Below are positions 49,278-62,010 of a stretch of 64,000 bases of DNA, piece after piece. The stretch covers positions 373,206 to 437,205 of the forward strand of contig NW_001799422.1 of NCBI RefSeq assembly GCF_000165425.1. Reading direction: 5' to 3'. A program made the translations under genes and the position numbers. Source of the stretch: Paramecium tetraurelia. Its lineage: Eukaryota > Ciliophora > Oligohymenophorea > Peniculida > Parameciidae. Numbering within the stretch: the stretch's first letter is position 1; each line of letters opens with the position of its first letter. The notes beneath the pieces are model-generated. The model saw only the letters and a list, made by a program, of their open reading frames with translations. It made no database searches and was not told the DNA's origin.

Positions 49278-51243
49278 ATGGAGAATCCTGTCGAGAGAGC
49301 AGTCAATGAGGCAACTGCGGATACACTCTAAATGCCTGATTAGAAACTAATGAAATAAGTAGCTGACCTTGTCAACCTAAGAGCAGATTAGTAAGATTGT
49401 AATTCAAACCATAGATCGAAATTTGCAGTCTAGGCTATTGGCAAGAGACTCATGCAGCTTCGTAACGGCAAGGTGCAAGCCCTTACGATGGAGCTCATCG
49501 AATATCTTGCATTCACCTGCGAAACACCCTTCTACACTTAGATCGCCACCAATGACTTTCTATAAAGACTCAACACTCTCCTCAACCCATAAATGAATGC
49601 CCAAGTAATTCACTCCTTTACACCCAATAGATGCAACAAAGATTACTCTAAGTTATAGCAGTACTCAAGTCACTTATGCAATCACACCAGGATCTATTTC
49701 CTGCCTTCTTCCAATTTTTGCAAAAGATCGCTCCCAAACGTAACTGTCTTCTAGCATCTGCATTTTAGATCAAATACCCAACAATTACGAAAGCAAATAT
49801 GCAGTACTCAGAAAGGCACAACCAGCATACTCTTCAGGAGCAAGAGTCAACAGTTTAGGATCTGTAATAATTTCTATTTAATTCCCAAAGGGCAACTCCA
49901 AAAATGATAAACTTAGACGAGATCTAGAAATTGTTAAATCCAACATCACTTTGACCAATGTAATCGATATTGTTAATCCTTAGGAAATCATTGATAACGC
50001 AAATCCATAAGAAGATGTAAGCAAAAACGAAATCCTTAAAGACATGACTACCACTTTGAGAGGAGTCGAAGAAAAGCTAAGAAAGTATGGGTCTACTTCT
50101 AAATAGTTTAATTACTGACATGGGAAACAATGATGAGGGGTTGATGAACTTTTGCTTAGAATTGAATGATGACCTACTCAAAGTAATCCCTGTTGATAAT
50201 ATATTAGACTTTTACACGATATGAAGTGTTGAAGAAGCATAAGAAACCAGATCCTTTCAAACCTTAACCAGCATAATAACAATAATAACAAGTGCCTCAA
50301 TCACAAACTTAGCAACAAGGGCCCTTCCAATAATAATAGACTCCTATTAGCATTTCTCCACCCATGTAAGTACCAAGTCAACAATAATAAATTCAACCAC
50401 CTCCATAACCAAAGCCTCAATAAATCGATTTATTAAATTTATTTGAATACGATCCAAAAACAGAAGCATAATAAAAAGGGCCATAACCTACTTAAGCAGT
50501 TTAACCGGAAAAACAATAAAACATGTAAAATTTGATATTAATAACAATAAAGAATTGATCTGTTTGAAGTCGATATGTCAAATCCTTTACCATAACAACC
50601 ACAACTGACATCAACTGTTACTTAATAATAATAATCACAAGTTCCACCAATGTCATAAGTGCCACCAATGTCTTAAATTCCACCTATGTAATAATTTGGA
50701 TAACCACCAATACAATAATAGTAACTTTATGGGCAACCTCCTATTTAATAAGTTTAATAGCAATCTAATTATTCTGCTTTGAACGCATTTCCTCCTTAAT
50801 AATAATATCCTCCTTAACAATTATAATACCCCCCTTAATAATAACAATACCCCCCTTAATAATAACAATACCCTCCTTAATAATAACAATATCCTCCTTA
50901 ATAATAACAATATCCCCCATAATAAAATGTATTAATTTATTTTATTGAAAGTTACAATAATTATATCAACAATAATAATTTGGACAATAGCAAACCATGT
51001 ATTAAGCTTTCTAATAGTAGCCAACTTAACCTGTTCCATACTAATAAGCTCAACCCTATCAACAATAAGGTTTCCCTCAATAATAATATCCAGTTATTAG
51101 CAGTAAGACGCGTTGATATAATTATTTTAGATATATCTGCCCAATAAAAGAAACCAGAAAACGAATTTGACAATATACTTAATTTGGCAGTAGGATAAAA
51201 ATCATAACCCTAGTAGCAATAATAAAAGTTAGACTTTATTTGA
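49278..51243 (+). CDS. VHS-GAT adaptor protein with Gln-rich tail (TOM1-like)
   Basis: A 594-residue endosomal sorting adaptor. VHS domain: residues about 5-145 (ATADTLQMPDQKLMKQVADL, later LAFTCETPFYTQIATNDFL). GAT domain: about 190-300 (KLRRDLEIVKSNITLTNVID, then NFCLELNDDLLKTFTRYEV). VHS-GAT proteins bind ubiquitinated cargo and clathrin. In the tail, LLNLFEYD and IIDLFEVD are two similar clathrin-box-like motifs, followed by PPMSQ repeats and a tandem array of YPPQQQQ units coded mostly by TAA. Seven introns: 49605-49630, 49740-49768, 50085-50106, 50183-50207, 50525-50552, 50929-50951 and 51103-51130. The fifth and sixth end in AAG; using them gives one frame from ATG to TGA. Confidence 0.85.
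50525..50552 (+). other. Intron with AAG acceptor (28 nt)
   Basis: Starts gtaaaattt and ends caataaag. It joins QQNI to IDLFEVD in frame. Unspliced, a TGA follows immediately. Confidence 0.55.
50786..50925 (+). repeat. Tandem repeat encoding YPPQQQQ
   Basis: About six copies of a 21-base unit of the form cct-taa-taa-taa-caa-ta(t/c)-cc(t/c), in frame in the tail of the VHS-GAT gene. Each unit codes Tyr-Pro-Pro and four Gln, with Gln mostly from TAA. Repeat number is likely to vary between strains. Confidence 0.75.
50929..50951 (+). other. Intron with AAG acceptor (23 nt)
   Basis: Starts gtattaatt and ends ttgaaag. It joins the YPPQQ repeat to LQQLYQQQQFG, keeping the Gln-rich frame to the end of the gene. 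Confidence 0.5.
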
Positions 51244-51322
51244 TATATTTATAGTTCAAAAATATATAATATAAGACTATTATTGTACTCTAAAATAACT
51301 AAATATAAATACACAAATAGAC

Positions 51323-52475
51323 TCACTTAAATGATTTAGTTTTAAAGTGTATAATATCGCCGTCTTTAACAATATAATCTTTTCCTTCTTTTGAAAACTT
51401 CTTTTCATAGTTATCCAAGGCATTATCTCCTAGCTTCTTAAATTTATCAAACGACATAACCTCTGCATTAACGAATCCCTTATTATAATAAGAAAATACT
51501 TTTTCAAAATCTGAATGAATGGCAGCAGCTGCTTGAGGAGCTTTAATGTTTTTCTTGATAGTCCAACTTCTGACTTCATCTGAACCAACAGTGAAAAATC
51601 TAATCAAATTTAATAAATCATATCCCGCGATAATCATTTGATCTAATAATTATTATTAATCCTGATTTTCAACGGAGTAATAGACTATTTTGCTATCTGG
51701 ACTATTTTTGGATACCCATTATTCAATAGGTTTTGCATACTTATTTTATTTCTTAGCTACATAGGCATCATGATCCTCTTTGGATAAATTAATTAAGTAA
51801 ATAGATGGCTTTGCAGTTAATAATTAAATTTTCCGTAATTGTATTTATTCTAAATCGGTCCATTTTTGATATCGAACCCATTATTTCTTCTTTAATAGTT
51901 CATCACATTTTTGCAAGACTTTATATTATTCTACCATATCTCTAGCTTCAACTGAAACATTTTTATTAGCTTCATACTTTTTAATTTTTTTGCTGTATTC
52001 ATCTACTCTCTTTGATACAAATTGATAATCCTTAGCCATTAATTCTTCTGAAATAATTTATAAATCTCTTATTGGATCCATGGTGCCTTCAGTATGTACA
52101 ATTTTCTCTTTCTCAAATGCTCTCACAACTTAATACAATCCATCCACAGCTTGAATGTGAGCCAAAAATTCATTTCCTAATCCATATCCTTCAGATGCTC
52201 CTTTCACTAAACTAGTATTGCAATGATTGTTATGATTACCCTGCAATGTCGATGATGCTTAGTGTAGAGAAGACCTATGACTTGGGTTTGAAGATCTAAC
52301 ATAGATAATCAAATCTGGGATCAGGGACTTTGACTACTGCTTAATTTGGATCAATGGTACAAAATGGGAAGTTTTCAGCTGGCACAGATTATTTACTAAG
52401 CATGTTGAATGTAGAACTCTTTATAGAAATTGAATTAGTTACCTTACCAACGTTGGCCATGCCCACAATTCCCAT
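51323..52475 (-). CDS. OLA1: Obg-like ATPase 1 (YchF/OLA1 family)
   Basis: A 366-residue P-loop NTPase that in this family hydrolyses ATP in preference to GTP and acts in translation and stress control. After splicing, G1 reads NVGKSSTFNML, G3 DIAGLVKGASEGYGLG, and the C-terminal TGS-like domain has RSWTIKKNIKAPQAA and KDGDIIHFK. The start at 52475 (MGIVGMANVGK) lacks the few residues often found before G1. Introns: 52419-52442 (24 nt, AAG end, inside the G1 motif) and 52212-52239 (28 nt, normal TAG). The divergent kinase gene begins only 46 bases away, so both share a short promoter. Confidence 0.93.
52419..52442 (-). other. Intron with AAG acceptor inside the OLA1 P-loop (24 nt)
   Basis: On the minus strand it starts gtaactaatt and ends tataaag. 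Removing it joins NVGK to SSTFN, rebuilding the universal G1 motif exactly. This is the best supported AAG acceptor in the window. Confidence 0.8.
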
Positions 52476-52521
52476 TTTCAAACTTGAACTTAAACGAGTC
52501 AATTAGGCCATTAATAAATTT

Positions 52522-54012
<1,491 letters not shown>

Positions 54013-54048
54013 TTTTATATTATTATATTGATAAATTGGTTTCACTAT

Positions 54049-55080
54049 ATGAAAAAGACTTATAACTTAAAAATTGAATTAAATAGCTCAAGTTCTTCAG
54101 AGAGAACTTCCCCTTACTTAGACAGTGATGGCTAGTATAATATTCATAAGTTATACAAGGGAGTATTATGATTATTTTGATGTAATTAAAATTGATAATA
54201 TAACTTATGGTGAAGTCAGTGCTAAAAGATGTGGTAGGATTACTATGGAAGATAGGGTATGTCATAATTGGAATATCTCACTAGTTTTAAGCAATTGCAG
54301 ACTTTGATGGAAAATAATAGCAATTTTATTTTGGGGTCTTTGATGGTCATGGGGGGTCTTATGTAGCCAAGTTACTTCGAGAACAATTGCATTCTCATTT
54401 AAAAAATAATTAGTTTTTCAATATTGATATTGAATAAGCTATTTTAGAAAGTATTCATCAATTTATATTTCTCCCAAATTAGGTTTTAATTAAATGAATA
54501 TTGACATTCTTAAATAATAACATCTGTTGATGAAAGATGGAGGTTCAACTGCTTTGTGTGTTATCAATGTAGGTAAAGAGCTATTTGTAATCAATGTTGG
54601 GGACAGCGCTTGCGTATTAATTGATAAAGATTTCTAAATAACTAAATTAAATTAGGAACATAAACCTGATAGATTGGATGAATCTAAAAGAATTACAGAT
54701 AACAATGGATTTGTTTTGACCATCAAGTATAAACACAATTAAAAAGAAATTAGGCTAGAATTAATGGTGAATTGGCAGTGAGTAGATCATTTGGTGATCC
54801 AAAATACATTGAACATGGATTAACTGCTATTCCTGAAATCACCAAGTTGCAATTGAATGAGAACTCTAAATATTTAATTCTAGCCACTGATGGATTTTGG
54901 GATGTGATTACTAATCAAATTCTCCAAAAGTTGCTGATAAATTGGGACAACTTTAAAGAAAAAGAAGGTCTCTCCCAATATTTACTGGAATCAGCCTTAA
55001 AATAACAGACTAATTATAAAAAAGACAATATGACAATCATCATCATTGATTTAATTATTTATTTCAATAAATTATAATGA
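54049..55080 (+). CDS. PP2C-family protein phosphatase
   Basis: Metal-dependent Ser/Thr phosphatase of about 325 residues. Motifs in order: RCGRITMEDR, GVFDGHGGSYVA, GGSTALCVIN with VNVGDSACVL, AVSRSFGDPKY, LILATDGFWDV and DNMTIIII, which supply the metal-binding Asp residues. Introns at about 54258-54285 (28 nt) and 54450-54481 (32 nt) restore the frame. Two more junctions need a one-base shift: near 54130 in the N-terminal linker and near 54750 (EIRLARINGEL). These are probably consensus errors or unusual introns. It lies directly downstream of the CDPK in the same direction. Confidence 0.85.
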
Positions 55081-55395
55081 TTTACATTATTTTATAATGA
55101 TAATGATTTTGATCTATTCAGTAGTATCATTTTTGAAAATATAATCTTCATATGTATTTTTGTATTATATATGAAATAAATCAATAATTGAACAATATCA
55201 ATGAGGAATAAGCATTAGTACTTTAGTAATAAAAATAATATTTAATCATGAACATTAGAAAATATCAATAAATATTGATATTCAAATTAAGAAAATAGAA
55301 AACTGATTTCTATTTCGAGTTAATGCATTCAAATACGGAATTGTGTTTTGAATTTCTATTTGGATAAAATTTTTATAATATTAATTATCTTGTAA
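55081..55395. other. AT-rich intergenic stretch
   Basis: 315 bases between two plus-strand genes. Contains an AATATCAATAAATATTGATATT palindrome-like segment near 55260-55285 but no gene. It would contain the end of the phosphatase transcript and the promoter of the next gene. Confidence 0.4.
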
Positions 55396-56126
55396 ATGAC
55401 TTAGGAAACTTTGAGATAGTTGGCTAGATAACTCAATAAAAACAAGTTTCTTGTAATAGTTTTTTCATTGAAATTAGATTGCAAAACCTGCCACAGATGT
55501 ATTCTAATGTGTTTAGGCTTTTATATTGTTGGTTAAAGGAGTAAAAATATAGGATTGGCTTCTGGCTTAATTATTGATGAGCTGTAGCTTACCCTAGATG
55601 GTGGAGACTATTATTGAAAAGAAGATTGATTATGCAAATGTTATTTTGTGCAAAAAGCTTTATCAATTAATACCTCAATAGCAAAATTCTTTAGGGAAAC
55701 TTATATACTAATTAATAAGTTAAAGTTTAAATTTTTTGGAAGGTGAAAGAGGCAAGTCTTAGAGAAGCAAAAGCACTATTCTAAGGCACGAACCAAGCGT
55801 TTTATGGTAATAGCATTAATAAAATAATTTCATTTTAAAATAAGAATGCTACTAATCAAAGGTGTAAGGAGGATTTACAAAAAATATTTTAACATAGAAA
55901 AATCATAAAGAATTAAAAAATTAAGGAGGAAGATGAAAAGAAATTTGAATTATTAAAAGAAAAAATGAAAAAAATTAATAAAAATAGTTATTTTATATCT
56001 CCTAGAAAAATATAATTTGAATAATAGGAAAAGATAATTCTCAGCAATAATAATTCAGAAAGACAACTTATCCATAACAAGTAAATGAGATCCCTAAGAT
56101 CTTTCAGATCTTCATTTTACGATTGA
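55396..56126 (+). CDS. Unknown helical coiled-coil protein
   Basis: A 215-residue protein: helical N-terminal part (MTQETLRQLARQL, FQCVQAFILLVKGVKIQDW, IIEKKIDYANVILCKKLYQL) and a highly charged C-terminal coil (RCKEDLQKIFQHRKIIKNQK, FELLKEKMKKINKN). No known domain is recognised. Introns: 55453-55477 (25 nt), 55743-55762 (20 nt) and 55807-55844 (38 nt, AAG end, tentative). Together they give an exact frame. Without them, three overlapping frames each look partly coding. Confidence 0.6.
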
Positions 56127-56187
56127 ATAAAGCATTTAAACTAATGATTTTGTTTTACTTTATATTATATATTAATATAAAATAATA

Positions 56188-57881
56188 TCATTCTTGTTAA
56201 TGCTTTTTTAACAGGTCTGTATTAGTAGGGTCATTTTAGAGTGGTTGGATCTATTCTACGTCTTTAGAATTGATTTCCTTCTCCTCTAAGTGGGCATATT
56301 CATCTTGCATAGTTAATATTTCGAAATCTTCATCTTTTAAATTTAGTTCAAACGGTTTCTAACTATCTTCTTTGACGTGATTGTGATTGTCCTCCTACTT
56401 AATAATATTCATTGCAACAGTACTTGCTTTTCTTGATACTGCTTCTTTTTTTAACTAATAATCTTAACTCTCAACATTAGGCAACTATTATATGAAGTAG
56501 ATCTTACTATTTGATTAGACTTATAGTTTTAATCCTGTATTATAATGCTATTTTCTAATTTGGATTAATTCTCTTCTTTGTTTACCATCGAATCCATGGT
56601 TAGAGTTGGAAATGGAATACCAATTGAGTGAAATTTAGAAATAAACTTATTTGAATACTAAGTTTAGAGTATAAATTGAATCCTGGAAAGCTCATAAATT
56701 TAATTCGATATTGTGAGTTTCATTTCTCCAATTCTCTTCAATTTTTCGTAATATGGAAAGAATAAATTTAAGTTGATTAGTTTTCCATTACTTTCAACTC
56801 TGATGATTTTGCCAAAGATATTTTTTATTATTTTAACATTCTTAAATTCAGGATAATACATGGCTATTACATGATTAATTGCTTCGAATTGCATATAACT
56901 TTGGTTCATTAGAATTACTATGTAAGATAATAATAAGAGAGTTGATGCTATAGATCCTGAATCTGCCAATATCTCACTTATTTTCGGATAGGTTATTTAA
57001 GAAATAGTTTGAATTTGATCGACTTTATAATAGAAAACGGCATAAGTTTCGTAACCCAACTTTTTTCCAAAATATTCTTTATTCATAGAGTTGCCTGTCA
57101 CTTAATAATCAGTAATGTATTCGTAATCATCGAAACTTTCAAACAAAAACCCTTAATCTACCTATGTGTCTGAGATCTTCGTATTTACTTAAGCATAGAA
57201 TGTACTATCTTTTGTTAAGGGGATGACCAACTCTTTGTCAATATTGTCCAAAGTAACAGCATTAGTATTAAATTCTTTTTTGAACTATTTGACAATTAAT
57301 GTATTGGTTTATTAATCGAAGAAATTTTGTATAGTTTCATTATCAGCACATTTCTATCCTTCTTGTAAATACACACCCAAGCACTAGCCAAAAACAACCA
57401 TCATTTCAATTTGAGGATTTTCAGTTGTGAGTTCACTACTTGTTTGTATAGTAAGGTTTTGAAGTTCAACGATGTGGAAATTAAACATGTTAGTTTTTTT
57501 CTTATATTGTTAGGGATATCCTCTATCGGGAGATTAGCCATTAACGAAATAATAAATAACAGGTTAAAGAATGACAGCTTCTGGATTGAATGGGTCAATC
57601 GATGTGTATGAATATTTTCTCATTTCTATTTGCATAAAACTCTCATTAAGTTCCAATTTGTAATCTTGTACAAAATTGGATAAGGTAGTAACTTTTGGCA
57701 AAATTTATCCTTATTGCCATTGAACCAACATGTACACCAAATATGAAAAACTCAATCCGTAAAGCAAAACTGACATCACTCCCCCTTAAACAGTTTTGTA
57801 TTCTGATGTTGAATATTAAATATTGGGGTAGAAGGAAACTCCGAATTAGTCTAAGCTTTTGATAAACTTTATCATGTTCAT
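56188..57881 (-). CDS. Ciliate two-transmembrane protein, multigene-family type
   Basis: A 556-residue membrane protein. A short N-terminal segment MNMIKFIKSLDQFG leads to the first membrane helix (GVMSVLLYGLSFSYLVYMLV), then a large extracytoplasmic region of about 270 residues, a second helix (SIASTLLLLSYIVILM) and a polar cytoplasmic tail. The start motif K-F-I-K-x-x-D-x-F-G and this layout define a large ciliate-specific family of unknown function. One intron, 56485-56507 (23 nt), lies near the 3' end; the rest is a single intact frame. Confidence 0.7.
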
Positions 57882-57967
57882 TTAATACAAAATTCAAGTT
57901 TGTTTAAATATTATTATTAAATTAAACCTTGAATGTTGGAAATTCGTTTTTAATATATAATAAATTA

Positions 57968-59108
57968 ATGAAGGTCATCCTCATAGCATTATTGTTAACT
58001 TTCAGCATGGCAGCTCATTTTGATAAAAAAACAATTCACAAGCATATCGAAGACTTGCACAAATCTAAATGGGGATAAACTTTGTTGTCAATGATGGCAT
58101 TACATTCATAATCACAAGGACCTGTTGATGAATTGGTCTAGGCTATCGAAGACTTAGTTGCTGACTTACAAGAGGAATTAGATGTTTTGGAATTTAATTT
58201 CGGACAAAGAACAAATGAACATCACAAAATTGTGACAACATTGGAATAAGAAATCAATTAAGCTTTCGTTGATTATTAAAGAACTTAAGACACTCTTGAA
58301 AACTTACTTTACCCAAGAAGAGAAAATTTGAAAAACAAAATTGAATAAATTCAAGACTATTAAGAGGCTAATAGGTATAAATATTAAATTACATTCATCT
58401 AGAAAGACTTTGGCTGAAGCATAATTAAAGAGAGAAAATGAGAAGGAAGAATTTGAAGCCTAACTTGCAGATTTTAATTCAGCTGTAGAGTCAACAGATC
58501 AAGCTTTAGAATTGCTTTACAGTTTAAGAAACTAATCTCTTGGATAAGTGTCAACATCAAACATTAGAAAAATTCATGTTCAATTAAACATGATTGAATA
58601 AAGAATCAGAGCTCACAGCAAACATGGACCATTAATAAAGGCTTTAATTTAATTAGCAAATGAATAAAATTTCTCAAACTAAGATATCGTTGGAACCATC
58701 TTAGACAAATTGAATGAATTTAGAAATGCTGTTGTAGATGCAATCAATGATTCCACAGCATAAGAAGCTAAAGATTAATAAGAATTTGAGGAAAGAGTAG
58801 AACAATTAGATCATGAATTTTCAGAATTTGGTAAATAAATCAGTAAAATTACAGTCGATTTAGAAGCTACCATAAGTATGTCTTCAATCTAATTATTAGC
58901 TAAAATCAATGAATTAACTGAATACTCTGCCTAAAGAGATGCAGATAGATAGAGATTCTAATCCCAATTGAACATTGAGAATGATAGTTATGCTGAGGAA
59001 ACTAAAATATATTAAGATATGAAAAATGAGTACATTAGAGAATAAGAAGTTGCTGAATCAGCTGAAAAGGTTGTTAGAAGTGCTGATTTTTCAAATATTA
59101 AGATATGA
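57968..59108 (+). CDS. Trichocyst matrix protein
   Basis: A 370-residue precursor of the crystalline core of trichocysts, the exocytotic darts of Paramecium. It has a signal peptide (MKVILIALLLTFSMAA), an acidic coiled-coil mature region (QGPVDELVQAIEDLVADLQE, LKRENEKEEFEAQLADFNSA) and a second such block (ISKITVDLEATISMSSIQLL). Proteolytic maturation into two chains is known for the family. A 28-nt intron is at 58375-58402. The frame is intact. This gene confirms the genus. Confidence 0.92.
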
Positions 59109-59215
59109 TAATTATTTTATTACAAACTCAATCAAAGAATAACATCAATAAATATAATGTAATTATTTTATCGAATATGAATTTAACTTCAAACTATTCT
59201 ATAATCATATTAATT

Positions 59216-60094
59216 TCAGGATGAAAGATCAAAATCTTTGCTTTTTGAAATGGACTTACCATTTTCAAACTCTCCAATGGCAACTCTTCCATCTAAAATT
59301 ATCATCCCTATTCCATGTTTTTTATCTCTACTATAAGAGCCAACATACATCTGTCCATTAGGCCATTCAAACTCTCCATATCCATCCATTTCATTATTCT
59401 TCCAAAAGCCTATGTATCTTCTTCCATCCTGATAAACCATCCTTCCGAATCCACACATTGTATTATCCACAAATTCTCCAACATAATAAGTTCCATCATT
59501 CCATTAGTATCTTCCAAAGCCTTCCCTTTTATTGTTAATAAGATTTCCATGATAGTTCTTTTAACTTCGAACTTAGGGAAACTCAATTGACAACTCTTTT
59601 ATCTGAATTATAGGCTTTAAAAATTCGTTATAATATGTTCCGCTCAAAATTTTATTAAAAAACCATCTTCCTTCAAATACATCACCTCTACTCATAATTA
59701 ATCTTCCAGAACCGTGGATCTAGCCAAAGATAAAATGCCCTTCAAATAAAATCGATGTCTTTTTTGAAACCAGTTTACCAAAACCATGAGCTTTCTCATA
59801 CTGAAATTGGCCATAATAAATTAAGTCGCTGTTTTATTCAAAAGGCTCTTTTACGCTGAAGAACCTTTTATACATGGTTTTCTCAACTGATTTCTACTGA
59901 AAATAGGCAAAGCTTTTAGACTTTTAACTTGATTTAATTCGTTCAAAGGCTGAACCTTAAACAAATAAAGAGTTCAAAGAATTCTTATTTTCAGCTTGAG
60001 TTTCGAGAGTACTATCTGTAGATTGAATTTCTTTTAATGCATTTTTGAATTCTTTTTCAAATTGGGTGAGATTCTTAAAAGGCAATTCTAACAT
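59216..60094 (-). CDS. MORN-repeat protein 1
   Basis: A 292-residue intronless protein. After about 95 polar residues come MORN repeats: YYGQFQYEKAHGFGKLV, GHFIFGQIHGSGRLIM, YHGNLINNKREGFGRYQW, YYVGEFVDNTMCGFGRMVYQ, YIGFWKNNEMDGYGEFEW and YVGSYSRDKKHGIGMI. MORN repeats bind membranes or partner proteins at the ciliate cortex, basal bodies and cilia (radial spoke and meiosis proteins). The partner cannot be named. It lies in tandem with a second MORN gene on the same strand. Confidence 0.88.
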
Positions 60095-60125
60095 TTACAA
60101 ATAATAATTATTGTCAAATTATAAC

Positions 60126-61165
60126 TCATTCAATTTATTTACCTTCCTGCCATTTAGAAATTTTTGGTTTACTATTTAGTTACTTAAGAACCGCATCGCC
60201 ATGATTCAATCCATCAACAAAATCACCAAAATAAACAACTCCACTTTTATACTTAAACACTCCAAAACCATGCTTTTTACTTTTTTTATAATATCCTTTG
60301 TATTCTTCCGAATTTGGCCATATATAATGTCCAAATCCTTCCATCTCTCCATTGACCCATTCTCCTTTGAATTTACTACTATCCGCAAATTCCATCACTC
60401 CATATCCATTAAATTTATCATTTTGAAATTATCCTTCATATTTAGTGCCATCCTTCCAAGTATAGACTCCATAGCCGTGTCTTTTCCCATCAAGTACCTA
60501 ACCTTAGTATACAGCACCGTTAGGGAATTCCAGTTTTTTTTTTTCAAGTTTTGTGTTTAATTTGCATTCATCCTCAAAGTCTTTAAACATACCATTATCC
60601 CCTAGAATTTTGTCAGCAAAAAACTCTCCTTACTAAATTTAATGCAAAAATATACATAATAATCTCCGTTTTCGTAAATAATCAAACCTTTTCCATGCTT
60701 AAGACTACATGAAAATTATCCCTCGTAATAATATTGTTTTTTTAAGTAATATTTGCAATAACCGAATTTGTGTTGCTTAATCAATTTACCTTAGAACCAT
60801 TCTTTTTCATTTTCGTATTTCTCTACCTTCTCATTAACACTTTTTTAGATTAAAAGTTCATCCCTCACCTTTGAAATTTGAATAGGCAAATAGAACTACA
60901 AATATAAGCATAAGAAATCACATTTCTAATGATTACGGTCCTATTTCCAGGCGTTATACTTCTTTGGTTTTACAGCTGAACTGCTGATTTATTAGTTGCG
61001 ACGTAAGTTTAAGCATGTACATTTCTATGTAACTGCAATCCTGATTCACTTGGCATCGTTTTTGTATTACTGGTTTTGTTGTTTTGCTCTATTTCTTTTG
61101 ATTTCATTCTCAATGTTTTTATATACTAATTTATTTAATATCTGGGAGCTACTAGATTTCACCAT
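60126..61165 (-). CDS. MORN-repeat protein 2
   Basis: A 322-residue protein. A basic N-terminal region is followed by MORN units: YYEGQFSCSLKHGKGLI, YYQGEFFADKILG, VYQGQVLDGKRHGYGVYTW, KYEGQFQNDKFNGYGVMEF, KFKGEWVNGEMEGFGHYIW, EYKGYYKKSKKHGFGVFKY and YFGDFVDGLNHGDAVL. Introns: 60633-60655 (23 nt), 60896-60921 (26 nt) and 61049-61070 (22 nt, AAG end). If the last is not used, a start at 61056 (MPSESG) gives a shorter protein. Together with MORN protein 1, 31 bases downstream, it forms a tandem pair, probably an old duplication given the low similarity. Confidence 0.82.
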
Positions 61166-62010
61166 TTATACTGAGATTTGAAAATATTAAACTTAATATT
61201 GAAGTTAAAATACAGATCATTCAAGCAGTCTTTTGTTCATTAACTAATTTTTTTGATTTCAAAATTCTATATGAAAATCGCTCTTAAAAACGAATTCAGA
61301 AGAGAATATTAGAGATTATTAATCTTTACTTATAATAAGTTACTTTTCTAATTACATGATATTATTGAATAATATTAGTAATTTGCAACAATAACACGTT
61401 CATGAGGTTAAAATAAAGAATTTTTTATTTAAAAAGTGATTATCTAAGAATACAATTACAAATACCCTTATTAATTGGATCTAATATAAACATTGAATTT
61501 ATTCTTAGAATTCCTAATTTTTATTTATTTCTTTGTTTTAGATTATTAATTATTTTAAATCAGATGAATTATTTAGATATGATTCAAATATATTTTGGCT
61601 ATTTAGGTTACATAATCATTATGTTTATAAATTTTGAACTTAACTCAAAATTAATATATATATATGCATGACAATTAGATTTATATTTACTTAGTTTCTT
61701 GAGGTCCATGAATATTTAATTTATAATATATCAAAGAATTATTAGTTGTTACTGATATCAAATGTGTATTAATTATTATTTATAGACTAATTAAAAATTA
61801 CATCTGGTTAAGTAATAAATTTTGGAAGATATTTAATTAGCACATTTTGACACAAATATTATGAAAAAAAGAAAAAAATAAATTTAATAAAATATATATC
61901 GAAATATCTAATGACCTCATAAGGATGTAGTATTATCACCATATTTAGAAAATACTAAACTATATACGTTCTAATCGAACAATACTTAAAGCTCCCTAAA
62001 TAAACCAAGA
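61166..62010. other. AT-rich intergenic stretch between divergent genes
   Basis: 845 bases separating MORN protein 2 (minus) and the SAXO-like gene (plus). Very AT-rich, with an (AT)n tract near 61655. No open frame with coding character, no repeat family and no RNA gene seen. It must contain both promoters. Confidence 0.45.

Noticed and set aside
50786-50925. Repeat array considered as a CRISPR or satellite
   Set aside because: The 21-base units are in frame within a protein tail and have no spacers.
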